DNA of 64,000 nucleotides from Beroe forskalii (GCA_011033025.1 WFMF01000215.1:122501-186500); one strand, 5' to 3'; shown: positions 1-11,486, counted from the stretch's first letter. Numbers and translations: made by a program. Notes: generated by a model from the sequence alone, not told the origin.

Positions 1-3000
1 AAATCGTTTATTTTGGAAAAAAAGCCACCGTCTTAATATCTTTTTTATTTTTCTTTCGCCTATATGTTTCCAGTGAAAGTTAGACCTGTCACTGGGCATG
101 TCCATATTTCAGTTTACGACATCCACAACTATCTCTTTACCATTTTCGATTCTTATAGCAAGGTTCGTGGCTTTCTTCTGACTTACTGAAGGTTCAATTA
201 AATACTTGATAGTGCTCACTTTGTACCACAAAGATCCACCCATATCCAATCCCCAACTTATAATCCCAGAACACTTGGGATTAAGCAGTTCACCTCGCTC
301 TGCTTCATTCACATCATTTTATGGCTGAAGTATTACATGTCGAGATACATTTTGTAGATTTAATTAAGTTGATGAAGCTGGTGTGAGTGTGTTTCCTCCA
401 TTTCATCACGTGTTCCGTTTATAGCATGTTAGTGGGAGTCTGCTGAAAGTCTCACCTCCTCCTTCTCCTCCTTCTTATAGAGAGGAGGAAGTACAGATAG
501 CTTCCGACAAAAGCTTCTATCCAATAAACACGTGTTTGTATTGCTTTCTGCATGTTCCGCTTATATTGTGTTCATAGTTCATACATCTAAAGTCAAGATG
601 ATAGCTTTTTTATTGTTTTATGCTCCTTTGTTTTATTTTTTTATTTGTTTTATTTTTTTTATGATTTTAACAATAAATTACGAATTACAAGTAACTTCAG
701 AAATAGATGATAATTCATTGTCTTCCTTCCAATAAACACGCGCGTGTATTGCTTTCTGCCTGGTCAATTTTCAAGTAGTATGTAAGATACTTGGCCTTTG
801 TCTTTTGCACTTTGCTTAGAAAAAATTCAGAAACAAGGGATTTGAAATTAATGCTTTTCCACTTTTTTAATCAAAATTAATTAAACTTCGGTAATTGTAT
901 CAAAGAAGGCAGCATTTCCTTTCATATGCTTTTACCGCTAGCAAAAATAAATGAAAATATGCGTGCAGACTGCCAGACTGCAGAGTGGTTATGAACTGGG
1001 ATATAATCTTGATTGATTACCCTGCGATCCATCTGCACTCAGAGATATTGCTACATCCAGTGGTTCAAATGATTTGGCCTTTTTCAGACTTTTCCTTTGT
1101 TCATCTTGCGAGTGTACTCGTATTCCATAATACAGAAGGGACCGGTGATGACGCGGTGGTTCCCGAGGACCCACACGACTTAAAAATAGCGCCACGCATT
1201 GTAGTTCTGTCAGGGGGTTATTGTTTTCTGGGAGTCATTGCTCTCCTCTATCATCAATTCTCTTTTCTTGAGGAGAAGAAAGAGAAGCTAGATGTATTTC
1301 TCATTACCCTTTCTAATTTCTATTTTGTTTTATATTTTGTTTTGTAAGCGAATGGTTCTGAAGACATCACATGACCATGTGTGCAGGGGCCATCGAGTTT
1401 ATTTGTAATTTGTGCTTTCTTGCTTTACGTACAGAATTATTATAATTTCATCATATGATAAAAATAAATAGCATTAAAACATAACAAATCTCACTTTTCT
1501 CATCAACATTAAGATGATCACAAGCTGTGCCCGGGCTTCACAGCTCACAGCCGATCCTCAGCTTCTGAACAAAAACACACTGTTTCTCGCCTCATGATCC
1601 TTGGTTGGTATAATCATCCCCTCCCTCCCCATCTCTCTGTGTCTCCCACCAGTTCTCACAGTCACAGCTCTGCGTTTGTGAGGTGACGCCTTTTTTGGGT
1701 TTCGCTGCGTTGCGTGTGAGAAGAAACCCCGGGCAAATCGTATAAATACGATGACTGAAGTTTTCTGAAGTTTTTCTTATCAGAAATTGTCGGGATTTGA
1801 GATGTTTGTCTGCTTTTTGTGTGTGCTTCATTTCGTTGCAGCCATTCGGCAGTTTAATTAAGCGGAAAACGCTCCCCCATGATATGATTCTTGTCTCTGA
1901 TATGATTGGAGGTACTAACAATCGAACTCCTTTGCTTTTTGGCATTTTGTAAAGTTTTAAACTTTACAACACTACTTTATACAATCAAATTTGAGATTTC
2001 CTGATGACGTTGAAGATTCGACGAAATTAATTGAATTTCAGAAAAAGTTCGTTTCACTTCGCTGAGCTAAGAAGAGAATAAAGAAAATTATTCATTCTAT
2101 AAGTATTTGAGTAATGATTATTTTCTTATTTTGGTGCCACGATTTGGACACTTCGCTGGAACAGCAAGTTCATCTCAGTCCAGACTTAACTTTTATCAAA
2201 ACGATTATTCCCCAGACATTCACGACAATATTTCGCCCTATTTTAAACTGTCGCCTGTATTTGAACGATGCAAATATTGTAACACAGTTTATGGAAGTGC
2301 TGAGTTTGTTACTTGTTCATTTCGGAAGACAGACAATTTAAACTATGTTTAAACTTTATCCAAAGAGGTTTTCACAGTGCAAAACTCTTTCTAGTTTCCA
2401 ATTTTAGTTTAAAAGACCCGACGTTACTTCTATAGCTGTTTTGTTTCCGTGGACGTTTGATAATAATAATGTTCATAACAGATTTGATACCCAGCCTAGG
2501 TACTGACTTTAGCCTTTGTAAGCATTGTTTTATTTTATGTACGCGTTCAATATCCTTGCACGGTACCATGTTAAATTCATGACTGCTGAATTACTCATGT
2601 TGTATATCAAGAAATCGCTAGTACTAATATAAGTTGTGGGCACGACTCAGTTTCTCTCTCTTGATATGAACCTAAACATGGCATAATGAAGGTTCATAGC
2701 TTCCATATAATAAACGATAAAACCACTCCAACGTCCCCACAAAACACATGCTCATTGCTCGGCAATGATTGATTGATATTTGAAATTCGCGATGTTTCAG
2801 TTTTAACTCTATAATTCTGTGCTTGAAGTATTGGTACGGGCGTCAGTTGAAAGTAGATGGGTTATTAAATGTTGCGTAGGTTTCACGGTTTCTGAGAACG
2901 CCCTCTGTAATTTCTACACGACCACCAATTCAACGTACGAGATCCTGGTCTAACAGTAGAACACGTACGAACGCAGTGCTGCGTGACTAATCGAACTCAC

Positions 3001-3793
3001 CTGTGTTATACATTGGCGAAATGGCCCTCCCGATCAGCAGTTTTTATTAATTACCCCATGGAAATTGACATGTGATGAATAAGAAATAAAATTAACAGGG
3101 GCGTGTTGAATTCCTACGTGCACTGCACGGCTTTTACGTGCGTGGCGTAATCATGCGTGGCTCACTGCCTGTCATTAAAACACTTTAACAGACAGTGAGC
3201 CGCGCACGGTTACACCGCGCATGTAAAAGCTGCACACTTAGGACTAGGAGTTCGACACGCCACCGTTTCAAGGTACTTTCCTGTGACTCATCCCAGTTTT
3301 CTCTCAGGTCTATGTGTTGGACATGGTGATGTTGTGGTGAGGATATACCAGCCTTCCTTACCCCTGCCTTGACAAGAACTGGCACAGAGCCACATTCCAT
3401 CAGCATACAACGCCACATTCCATCAGCATAATACGCAGCCACATTCCTGTCATAGCTAATCAGATTCCTGGCATACCCTGTGCAGTATATTCAGCCTTTT
3501 CCTCCCGTGTTCCCTGTTCCATGACATAGAGCTGGTCTAGTTTCCTTCTCAAAACTACTGCGTCATGGGTATAGACATTGTCAAAGTCAAAGTTATCGCT
3601 TACCTCCTAGTGTCACCCATCCTCAGATACATTCAGTTCTTCTATTCTAAACCCACCAGGTTTGTGGTCTTGGAAACCTGCCAATTCAGCTAGTATTTTT
3701 GCTTTTGATCAACAGATATAACTTTGCAGCTGGTGATGCTCCAATTGAAGGTCTCGAAGTTGCATGCGTACTCTAATCATCTTTATTGTTCAG
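1..3793. other. Upstream region with no recognisable gene
   Basis: Several short ORFs occur on both strands but none resembles a known family or shows a convincing exon pattern. The stretch is AT-rich with scattered homopolymer runs. It ends at the acceptor of the first recognisable GALNT exon, so the GALNT promoter, 5' UTR and first coding exon may lie here, but I could not identify them. Two local repeats are visible: a palindrome at 3125-3233 (listed separately) and a short tandem repeat of an ACATTCCATCAGCAT-type unit at about 3391-3450. Confidence 0.6.
3125..3233. repeat. Imperfect palindrome, about 45-bp arms
   Basis: The left arm (about 3125-3175) and right arm (about 3191-3233) are inverted copies around a short AT-rich loop. 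In the parts I aligned, nearly all differences are C/T or G/A transitions, many at CpG-like positions, as expected for decay of methylated CpGs in an old foldback element. Target duplications were not identified. It is probably a foldback MITE remnant. Confidence 0.6.
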
Positions 3794-5831
3794 GTTATTA
3801 AACAAGCGTTTGGTGGTGTCCCTCATATTGCTGCTAGGAGTTTATTTCATCTTCATCAGAGACCACGTGATATACATTCATGTGAACTTCGAGGAGGTAA
3901 GGAGCGAAAAATCCACCATAATCTGCTAACTGAATATTGAAATGTTCTGAAAAACAGAACGGTCTTCCTTTTCCAACAAGATGATCGTGTATCAAGTTCA
4001 TCCTGGTTACGATCTGTTTTATCTACGAAATATTCATATCATATTGTTATTCTGATTAAACTACCCCCACAGCCCGAACATGATTTGATATCGACAAAGA
4101 AGTTCAGATTTAAGCGGGAGCCTATCTGGGTGCATGCCCACATAGATAGTGCTCGGAGGGATCCCATCTATGTCAACGATATCAACCCTAACAACCTCAT
4201 ATACGACAAGGTGAGTGTGGGGGGGGTCTATGCTCGTCTTTAGTCGCATCAGAGGAGTTTTAGTCGCACCAGAAATCAGACATTTACAGTCGCATCAAGC
4301 GTTGATAAACAAGCTTCTTAATGTTTTTTGTGGCCTTTTTTGCCCTCTAAAAGACAAGGTGCCTTTGGTTGGTCACTAAATTGGGCAAATTCTTTACTCA
4401 TGCTCCCCCAGAAAATTCGCTAAAAACTTCAGTTACAAAAAAAGAATTTAAAACAATTAAAATTGCGGACTTTATCTTACAATTTAATCACCTGTTGACA
4501 CAAAAAACCACAAAAGTAAAACAAAAGTTCCACTGCTTCAAATAAGAAATCTGAGGAATTATGAATAATGGCAAATGTTACGTTTCAGTGTCGACAGAAT
4601 CGATCAACAATGTTTCCAACTAAACCAATGTGGCTCTAATATTTCTATGGATAATTCGAATATGATTTAATGTTGATTTTGCAGGCCCCAGAGAAATTTA
4701 GTTGAAGTTAACCGAATATTTACTACTGAATAATTATGGAACATACATTAATTTTTCATTCACAATCAAAGATTACACACTGCGACAATGTGACATCATT
4801 GAGTGATATATGGTTTTGCCCAGGACCAAGAGAAAGAGCTGATGGAGAAGTTCCAGTTTAACAAGTATCTGAGTGACAGAACGCCGATCAACAGACCGGT
4901 GGACGACTTCCGACACAATTCGTGAGTATTCCTTATTATAATTCACTGCACTTGGGTTTCAATAAAGCAATAAATTGCTTTAATTTCTTCAAAGGGGAGT
5001 GTCAAACGACAACAAATCGACGTAACCATATAAGTTTCCTATTTCATCATCTCATCAAACCTTAAAATGGTTAGCCTTGTCGTTTCGCTTTACAGTATAT
5101 TATGGAACACAAATAATAATTTGCCATATTATCTTCCGATATATCTTCAAAAAATCGAAATTAAATTTCAAACTTACCGCCTTCGCTTCTAGGTGTAAGC
5201 TGCGGACGTATCCGGACGACATCACATTCAAACCACTGTTTTCAGGTGTAAACTGCGGACGATATAACCTACAAACCAATGTTTCAGGTGTAAACTCCGG
5301 ACGACATAACCTACAAACCACTGTTTTCAGGTGTAAGCTGCGGACGTACCCGGACGACATGCCGTCCGCGAGTGTGATCATGGTGTTTTACAACGAGGCA
5401 GCGAGCGTCGTCCTGCGGACGGTGCACTCCGTCCTCAACAAGTCACCTCCTCACCTCATTCACGAGATTCTACTTTACGACGATGACAGCGACCTCGGTA
5501 CTAGTTGGGGAGGCAGAGGGCTTTGTAAATTCGTAGAATGGGGTTGTGTTTTGAAATGCGAATAGTGTTTATCCCATGCTTATTCAAAAACTCGTCATTG
5601 AACTACTGAAGACGCGGGCAAAATTAGTATCCATAACATGGAGTCTTTGCATAGGTGAACAGTCTACTCCTTTAGAATTCCAAACCGTGTTTTATAACCT
5701 TGTTTTATAACCGTGTTTGTATTTATACAGATGAGTTAATGGACGGATCCTGGTTCACAAAGCACATAGACTCCCTCCCTAAAGTTCATCTGCACCGTTC
5801 AGTGCACGGCAGAGGGGGACTTATCAAAGCT
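3794..5831 (+). CDS. Polypeptide N-acetylgalactosaminyltransferase (GALNT), N-terminal exons only
   Basis: Five exons with AG/GT borders and compatible phases: 3794-3896, 4073-4210, 4824-4921, 5331-5497 and 5731-5831. The first encodes a hydrophobic segment ([16 protein letters not shown]) suited to a Golgi type II signal anchor. The next two encode a charged stem. The fourth carries [20 protein letters not shown], then [11 protein letters not shown], the family's start of the GT-A UDP-GalNAc-binding domain. The fifth continues to GRGGLIKA and ends after the first base of a codon that would become Arg (family GLIRAR). The enzyme family starts mucin-type O-glycosylation by adding GalNAc to Ser/Thr in the Golgi. 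The exon with the metal-binding DxH motif and the C-terminal lectin domain are not found before the next gene. The gene is therefore broken here, split by the large downstream repeat region, or has a very long intron. The start codon exon is also not identified. Confidence 0.88.
5193..5330 (+). repeat. Tandem copies of a 3' splice site and exon start
   Basis: Just before the fourth GALNT exon, its acceptor plus first bases (AG then GTGTAAGCTGCGGACG) are repeated in tandem at 5193, 5246 and 5288, with units of 53, 42 and 43 bp, before the true exon start at 5331. The middle copies have diverged. The three units total 138 bp, and reading from the first acceptor stays open and in phase with the exon, so use of an upstream acceptor would add 46 codons rather than break the frame. 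Whether these acceptors are used cannot be seen from the sequence. Confidence 0.8.
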
Positions 5832-7800
5832 AGTAATGAAAGCATTATTATTTGTGTGACTGTGTCAATAAAACATGATTTTTTTCATTCTTGTTTCGTA
5901 ACTGTAAGATTCAAGAGAGGCCGAGTATAGTGCAGAATATCTATTTCTTTCCATTTCTACGCACTTTCATGTATAAGACATTTGACTATCAGTAATTTAT
6001 AGTTTCCCCGCCTTTATCTTAGCATGTAGGTGTGCATCAACATACCTTCGTAAAGTATAGAGTGTGATCCATTATAACGGTGAAATCATCCCCATTATGG
6101 CATTTTCCACAGCCCCCGATCTCTTCTGTATCCAGGCTAAAACCCACCACTCTCTCCCCAGGCTAAAACCCTCCTTTAGTCCCCAGACTAAAACCCTCCT
6201 TAGGCTTAAACCCCCTCTCTCCCCAGGCTAAAGCCCTCGTCTCTCTCCCCAGGCTAAAGCCCTCGTCTCTCTCCCCAGGCTAAAACCCCCTCTCTCCCCA
6301 GGCTAAAACCCACCTCTCTCTCCCTAGGCTAAAACCCCCCATCTCCCAGGTTCTGATGATTCGGGCACCATACCGTTAAATCAGAACATCGGTGAGATTC
6401 CCTGGAACGGAGCTTCGTTGCTGCTCCCGAGGCCGTAGTCTGTAGATTAGCTTGCTAATACTACAGCGATGGTGCGTTAAGACCAAGAAGCAACAAGTAG
6501 GCTGCCAACTTATGCTCTTGGGTATAAGAACAATGTGCAACCTAACAGACTAGCGCTGTATCAGCCATTAGTCTTTTCTCTTAAAGTCAATAGTTCTTTG
6601 TGCTTTCAGCCGGATGAGAACTAAAAAATCCTCCAGATCTACCAGTGAGGTTCCAGTCTCTTAAAGCTTTCAGCCGTTGTGTATTTTCTCTTAAAATGCA
6701 AACTGATCCATAAACCCCTAGAGATCAGGAACTGTCTCGAACGTTAACCGTGTATAGAAGAGTTCACCCGGCCCTTCTTCCCGAAAGGAAAAGGACCGGT
6801 TAACCCAATACCCGGATAATCCTTTTCAACCAAATCATACAAAGTAACTAACAACAAAGACGACGATAATCAAGTTTAATCAAGACAATAATGGAAGGAG
6901 AGCAGGAGGGTCCTGACATTTTGATAATCTACCATAACATGAAACCCGTACCACTGTTTTTAATTACCTGATACCGAAAACCCAGCTCATGCCATCAAAA
7001 CTTCACTTACCTTTATGACTTTTGACTGACCCATGGCAATGTGGACAGAGAGAGTAAATCTATTTTCTGTGCTTTGGACAGAGATATAGTTGACTCAAAC
7101 TGTAGTGTGCAGCAGTAAAGGCGGCTTGTCTGGCCTAACACGGACCCCCATTGCTCAGTGAAGTTCACCAAGCCAATGTCACTGAAATGCTGTTCCCAAT
7201 AAAGCCAGAGCACCCAGTGGGTACCAGTGGCAACTTGCCGTCGCTATAAGTGGTGTCCTTCCTAATCTACGATATATACTTCCGCTACGGCGGATTGGAA
7301 ACTAACGAAGAGATTGTCTTCGTTGAAGCTCGGCTAGTAATAGTAATCAATTTCACAATAGTTATAAATTGTAATTACCAATAGAATAGAGAGAATTCAC
7401 GAAGTCCATAAAAATGATACAGAGTTTACGAATAATGAATCGAATGATATAGTACAAGAAATGAATATCCGAGAAATGCGTCATAAGAGAACAAAAGACA
7501 GAGTTTTAGCGGCGCGCAGCCCGTTTATACGCTGCTCCTTCATCAACCTAAATAATTAGGTAGCCAGGTAAAATAAAGTGCGCGGCGCTCCGAAGAGGCA
7601 CCAGCGCGCGCTCCACTAGAGCGCCCTATAAAGATCACAAGAACATTGCAAAAGGTCTAGGGAAGATGACATTACAACAGTGACGTCCAAATGTGGAACG
7701 TTGCGCCGCGCGCGCGAGGGTAGGGTAACATCCTACGAGTATCAAATAGTAAATATTCCATATGATTATTTTCAATTTGGCCCTTTTAGAACACCGTAGA
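5832..7800. other. Intron-like or intergenic DNA after the last GALNT exon
   Basis: No coding exon was recognised. Apart from the minisatellite at 6117-6355, the region is mixed unique-looking sequence. It includes a stretch ending in AATAAA-like signals near 7199 and a GC-rich patch with GCGCGC runs at about 7505-7720. I looked for a solo LTR between about 6350 and 7720 but could not define ends or a target duplication. Confidence 0.5.
6117..6355 (+). repeat. Minisatellite of CCCCAGGCTAAAACCC-type units
   Basis: About ten diverged units, each a pyrimidine-rich run (CTCTCTCCCCAG) followed by GCTAAAACCC, with a period of about 20-27 bp. Each unit looks like a polypyrimidine tract plus CAG acceptor, so the array is a string of decoy-like 3' splice sites in the GALNT + strand orientation. 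No branch-point or usage evidence is available. Confidence 0.8.
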
Positions 7801-7803
7801 TAA

Positions 7804-8561
7804 GGGATCGTTCACATATTACGTAATCAATATTTGGCCATTTCCAACCCCCTCCCTCCCCATCGTAATCAAACGTAATCAAAGACCAACCCCCCTCTCT
7901 TGAGGAGAATATTACGTAATCATGGCTTTAACCTTGTCTGACGTCGTCAGACCCATTATTTAAAATTTTAAATTTATTTACGCGTCACGACTCTGCGACA
8001 CGACTCTGCGAGTCGTGGCGCGCGCGCTTCGCGCGCGCGAGGGGGTCAGGCAACGCCTGACATTCTGACAACTTTAACCCCCCCCTTTTTTTGAGTAGAA
8101 AGTTCCCCTAACCAGGGGCGCGTAACCAGGGTCCTGGTTAAGTTAGGGCAAAGTAGAAAGTGAAGAAAATGGACAGTGTAAATACTTTTAAATTGATTAT
8201 GTTTCAACTTTGGAAAAATTTATGAAAATATTGAGGTAAGTTTTAAAAAAATTTGCTGAAAAATTTTGCCTTTGAGTTGAATTTCAGAAAATTTTACTCA
8301 AAATACCGAGAATTTGTGGCAAAAATTTCAAAAATTGTGTCAAAATTTGGATATTTCGATTACGTAATCAACCACCAAACCCCCTCCCCGTAATCAAACG
8401 TAATCATTTGAAAACACCTCCCTCCTTACTCCATGTTACGGAGCCTTATTTTGCGTTGTCAGACCCCTACGCCTTCGGCAGGCGCGCCTCTTCTATGAAA
8501 AGCGCGAACAAACTGAAACAGGGACACGTAACATGTGGTAACCCCCCTCCCCTGATTCTCA
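7804..8561 (+). mobile_element. Truncated Harbinger-like MITE (left part)
   Basis: Starts with TAA then GGGATCGTTCACATATTACG and matches the complete element at 9347-10216 across most of its length, but stops at about 8561 just before the right terminal repeat should begin. It carries its own nested hAT-like MITE (7934-8071), also present in the complete copy, so that insertion predates the amplification. No transposase ORF is present. Confidence 0.8.
7934..8071. mobile_element. hAT-like foldback MITE, TSD CTTTAACC
   Basis: A 138-bp element with ends TTGTCTGACG and TTCTGACAA, flanked by a perfect 8-bp duplication CTTTAACC (7926-7933 and 8072-8079). An 8-bp TSD is typical of hAT transposons. 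Each end contains a small hairpin (GTCTGAC-GTC-GTCAGAC and GTCAGGC-AAC-GCCTGAC), and the centre is a GC-rich hairpin closed by a GAA loop on the minus strand (GCGCGAAGCGC). It is non-autonomous. Confidence 0.82.
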
Positions 8562-8667
8562 TCGGCTGGCGTCAGCGGGTCATACATCGCACGACAAATA
8601 ATTTTACGCGCGCGCGGCGCGGCGTAGCTCCTTGCTCGACACATTCCATGTGTAAAACTAGAAATCT
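8562..8667. other. Sequence between nested elements
   Basis: Continuation beyond the truncated Harbinger-like copy. No coding potential or recognisable repeat end is seen other than GC-rich CGCGCG runs. Confidence 0.4.
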
Positions 8668-8865
8668 TTGCCAGACGTTGCCTGGCCCCCTGCTTGCTAA
8701 ACGCGTATATCCCTGTTATCGGCGCGCTTCCTCGTAGGGAAGCGCGCGGCGCGTACACACACCTATGCGGGCTCAGGAAGCCCCCTGCGCGCGCGCCCCG
8801 ACTCGCAGAGTCTTTGTGCGCATTTAAAGAGATGAAGTGCGAGGGGGTCAGGCAACGCCTGACAA
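8668..8865. mobile_element. hAT-like foldback MITE, diverged
   Basis: The ends TTGCCAGACG and CGCCTGACAA belong to the same family as 7934-8071. Flanks AGAAATCT (8660-8667) and AGAAATTT (8866-8873) look like an 8-bp target duplication with one change. The interior includes GC-rich hairpin-forming sequence. Confidence 0.65.
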
Positions 8866-8939
8866 AGAAATTTAAGGAGAAAATACGGTATGTGTCCCAT
8901 ATAACTCTGGCTGAGTGACGTCACCGACCTTAAGGTCAA

Positions 8940-9060
8940 TTTTTCTGTATCCTAAACCTAACCATGACCCTAACCAAAACCCTAACCTTAATCCTAACCC
9001 TAACCCTAACAAATCCTGACCCTAATCGTGACCATAACCCTAGTCCTTAAAGCGCTAGGT
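8940..9060. repeat. Degenerate interstitial telomere-like repeat (CCCTAA)n
   Basis: About fifteen to twenty CCTAAC/CCCTAA-type units, many altered (for example CCATGACCC and CCTTAATCC). The complementary strand reads TTAGGG, the common animal telomere repeat. It lies in a nest of transposons rather than at a chromosome end. Confidence 0.75.
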
Positions 9061-9180
9061 GCGCTTAACTATATTTTTCTGACTGACGTCATTATCATAG
9101 ATAATGAAGAGCCAGGAGTTATATGGGACACTAGCCGGAAATACCAGACGTGGACTTAATTTTCACGGACCTGAAAATCA

Positions 9181-9267
9181 TTGTCAGACGTTGTCTGACC
9201 CCTTAGCCTTCGGTGGGCGCGCGCGCGAAGCGCGCGCGTCCGCCGAAGGTCAGACAACGTCTGACAA
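9181..9267. mobile_element. hAT-like foldback MITE, near-perfect palindrome, TSD GAAAATCA
   Basis: An 87-bp element with ends TTGTCAGACG and CGTCTGACAA and an almost perfect inverted repeat with a central GCGCGAAGCGC hairpin. It is flanked by the 8-bp duplication GAAAATCA (9173-9180 and 9268-9275). Its own termini are small hairpins (GTCAGAC-GTT-GTCTGAC). Confidence 0.85.
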
Positions 9268-9402
9268 GAAAATCACGGACCGGGACATTAGTATCACGGA
9301 CGGTGCTCAGCGTGAATGTAATGTCCGTGATGATTATGTCCGATAAGGGATCGTTCACATATTACGTAATCAATATTTGGCCATTTCCAACCCCCTCCCT
9401 CC

Positions 9403-9521
9403 TTGTCAGGCGTTGCCTGACCCCCTCGCGCGCGCGAAGCGCGCGCGCCACGACTCGCAATGAATTTAAAATTTAAATGAATTTAAAATTTTTAAATAAT
9501 GGGTCTGACGACGTCAGACAA
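9403..9521. mobile_element. hAT-like foldback MITE, TSD CTCCCTCC
   Basis: A 119-bp element from TTGTCAGGCG to GTCAGACAA, flanked by a perfect 8-bp duplication CTCCCTCC (9395-9402 and 9522-9529). The older Harbinger-like copy (7804-8561) has the uninterrupted empty site at the same place, which confirms the insertion and its borders. The interior carries the GCGCGAAGCGC hairpin. Confidence 0.88.
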
Positions 9522-9603
9522 CTCCCTCCCCATCGTAATCAAACGTAATCAAAGACCAACCCCCCTCTCTTGAGGAGAATATTACGTAATCATGGCTTTA
9601 ACC

Positions 9604-9741
9604 TTGTCTGACGTCGTCAGACCCATTATTTAAAATTTTAAATTTATTTACGCGTCACGACTCTGCGACACGACTCTGCGAGTCGTGGCGCGCGCGCTTC
9701 GCGCGCGCGAGGGGGTCAGGCAACGCCTGACATTCTGACAA
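9604..9741. mobile_element. hAT-like foldback MITE, copy of 7934-8071
   Basis: Essentially identical to 7934-8071, including the flanking CTTTAACC duplication (9596-9603 and 9742-9749). It was carried along when the host Harbinger-like MITE was copied rather than inserted independently. Confidence 0.85.
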
Positions 9742-10219
9742 CTTTAACCCCCCCCCTTTTTTTGAGTAGGTTAAGTTAGGGCAAAGTAGAAAGTGAAGAA
9801 AATGGACAGTGTAAATACTTTTAAATTGATTATGTTTCAACTTTGGAAAAATTTATGAAAATATTGAGGTAAGTTTTAAAAAATTTTGCTGAAAAATTTT
9901 GCCTTTGAGTTGAATTTCAGAAAATTTTACTCAAAATACCGAGAATTTGTGGCAAAAATTTCAAAAATTGTGTCAAAATTTGGATATTTCGATTACGTAA
10001 TCAACCACCAAACCCCCTCCCCGTAATCAAACGTAATCATTTGAAAACACCTCCCTCCTTACTCCATGTTACGGAGCCTTATTTTGCGTTGTCAGACCCC
10101 TACGCCTTCGGCAGGCGCGCCTCTTCTATGAAAAGCGCGAACAAACTGAAACAGGGACACGTAACATGTGGTAACCCCCCTCCCCCTAGGTGATTACGTA
10201 ATATGTGAACGATCCCTAA

Positions 10220-11486
10220 GGTAATCAATATTTGAGTATTTACTTACCACATGTTACGTGTCCCTGTTTGTTCGCGCTTGCGCGCGCTTTTCGTAGAAAA
10301 GTCACAAACTTCTCTTAGGGACATAAAAGCAAAATGTAAATTTTTTCTAAAATCGACAATTTTGGTACCAAAAGAAAGCTCTTGTTGAGTAGATTACGAG
10401 ATCGACTAGACGCAAGCGTGATTCCCTTTCTATGAGTCACAATACCTTCCGAAAGGTTTTCACACTTTGCCCATAACTCGTGATGCTTTCGGCCAATCGT
10501 AAAAACTTTGATACCTACGGAAGCAGAATTTTAAGCGGAATCCGATGCAATTCTCAAATTTATGATTAGACGCTAATTTGTTATCGTTATCGCCGATTTT
10601 AAAAATCGACGCGCATTCATACAATGCTGACAAAATGTGAAGACCTCTTAAGAGCTGCGTCGTTTGGCGCGCGCGTTCGGCGTCACTTTATTGATTTTGT
10701 GACATGTGCGTTACAAATTTTACGAGTTGAGTGACGAAGGTAGTTTCAGCACATGCATGATTGCGGGGATAATAAACGTGGAAAACACCACGGAGAAGTC
10801 ACAGATAAGGAAAAGGAATAATATTGTGCATCATTGTACAGTACAACGTGAGAACATTAGTACAATGTAATCCAGCCATTAGTTCCCAATTGCCAGGGAT
10901 GGTGGCAACAGAATTTGAATGAGGAGTGGTAGTTTGAATACGCTTCATGGCAATAATAAGGAGAATAATAAGCTTTATTTTGATTTGATCAAAACAATTC
11001 AAATAATGATAAAATGAGAAGCAATATCACAATTCACAATAGGTACTATCAAAGTATTCCTATCATGTTTTCTGTTATACATTATATGATCTATGTATAT
11101 TTAAATTTCGATATCAAAACAAATAATACTTTTTGATTATCTAAGGATCAATCATCATGTATGTATGATAATCAGCCGAAATAAACTGGTTAAAAGAGTA
11201 GTCAAACTGGGAGGTATGTGGTGACTGGTGTTGCTGGGGAGTAAAACATTGTTTCATATGATAGATTACGATAAAAAGCAGTACAAAAAGCAGTACAAAA
11301 AGCAGTACGAAAAGCAGTACAAAAAGCAGCAAATTATTCAACCGATTACGACCCTTTTCTATACGGTTTTACTTTTATGAATTTTCTGTATTGTATAATT
11401 CAAAGTGTTGCTTTCGAGTGAGCTAATGTATACGTAAATCATGAATTGTGACACTTTTTACCTCGTGCCTTGTACTTTGTAAGTAC
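10220..11486. other. Non-coding stretch with fragmentary MITE sequence
   Basis: About 10245-10300 is an inverted partial match to the inside of the Harbinger-like MITE (the segment around CACGTAACATGTGG and GCGCGAAC). At 11273-11330 there are five units of a 12-bp repeat AAAAAGCAGTAC. No gene was recognised. Confidence 0.55.

Larger units (their letters stand above)
9347..10216 (+). mobile_element. Complete Harbinger-like MITE, TAA target duplication
   Basis: An 870-bp element with perfect terminal inverted repeats of about 26 bp, starting GGGATCGTTCACATATTACG on both strands. It is flanked by TAA (9344-9346 and 10217-10219). A 3-bp TAA/TTA duplication is the mark of PIF/Harbinger elements. 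There is no transposase ORF. It contains two nested hAT-like MITEs (9403-9521 and 9604-9741). A second, truncated copy lies at 7804-8561. Confidence 0.88.

Noticed and set aside
1953..1995. Similarity of ACAACACTACTTTATACAAT to the 5' end of retroelement copy 2
   Set aside because: Only about 30 bp with several mismatches. An isolated 5' fragment of a LINE would be unusual, so chance is likely.
6350..7720. A possible solo LTR
   Set aside because: No defined TG...CA ends, no target duplication and no second copy in the window.
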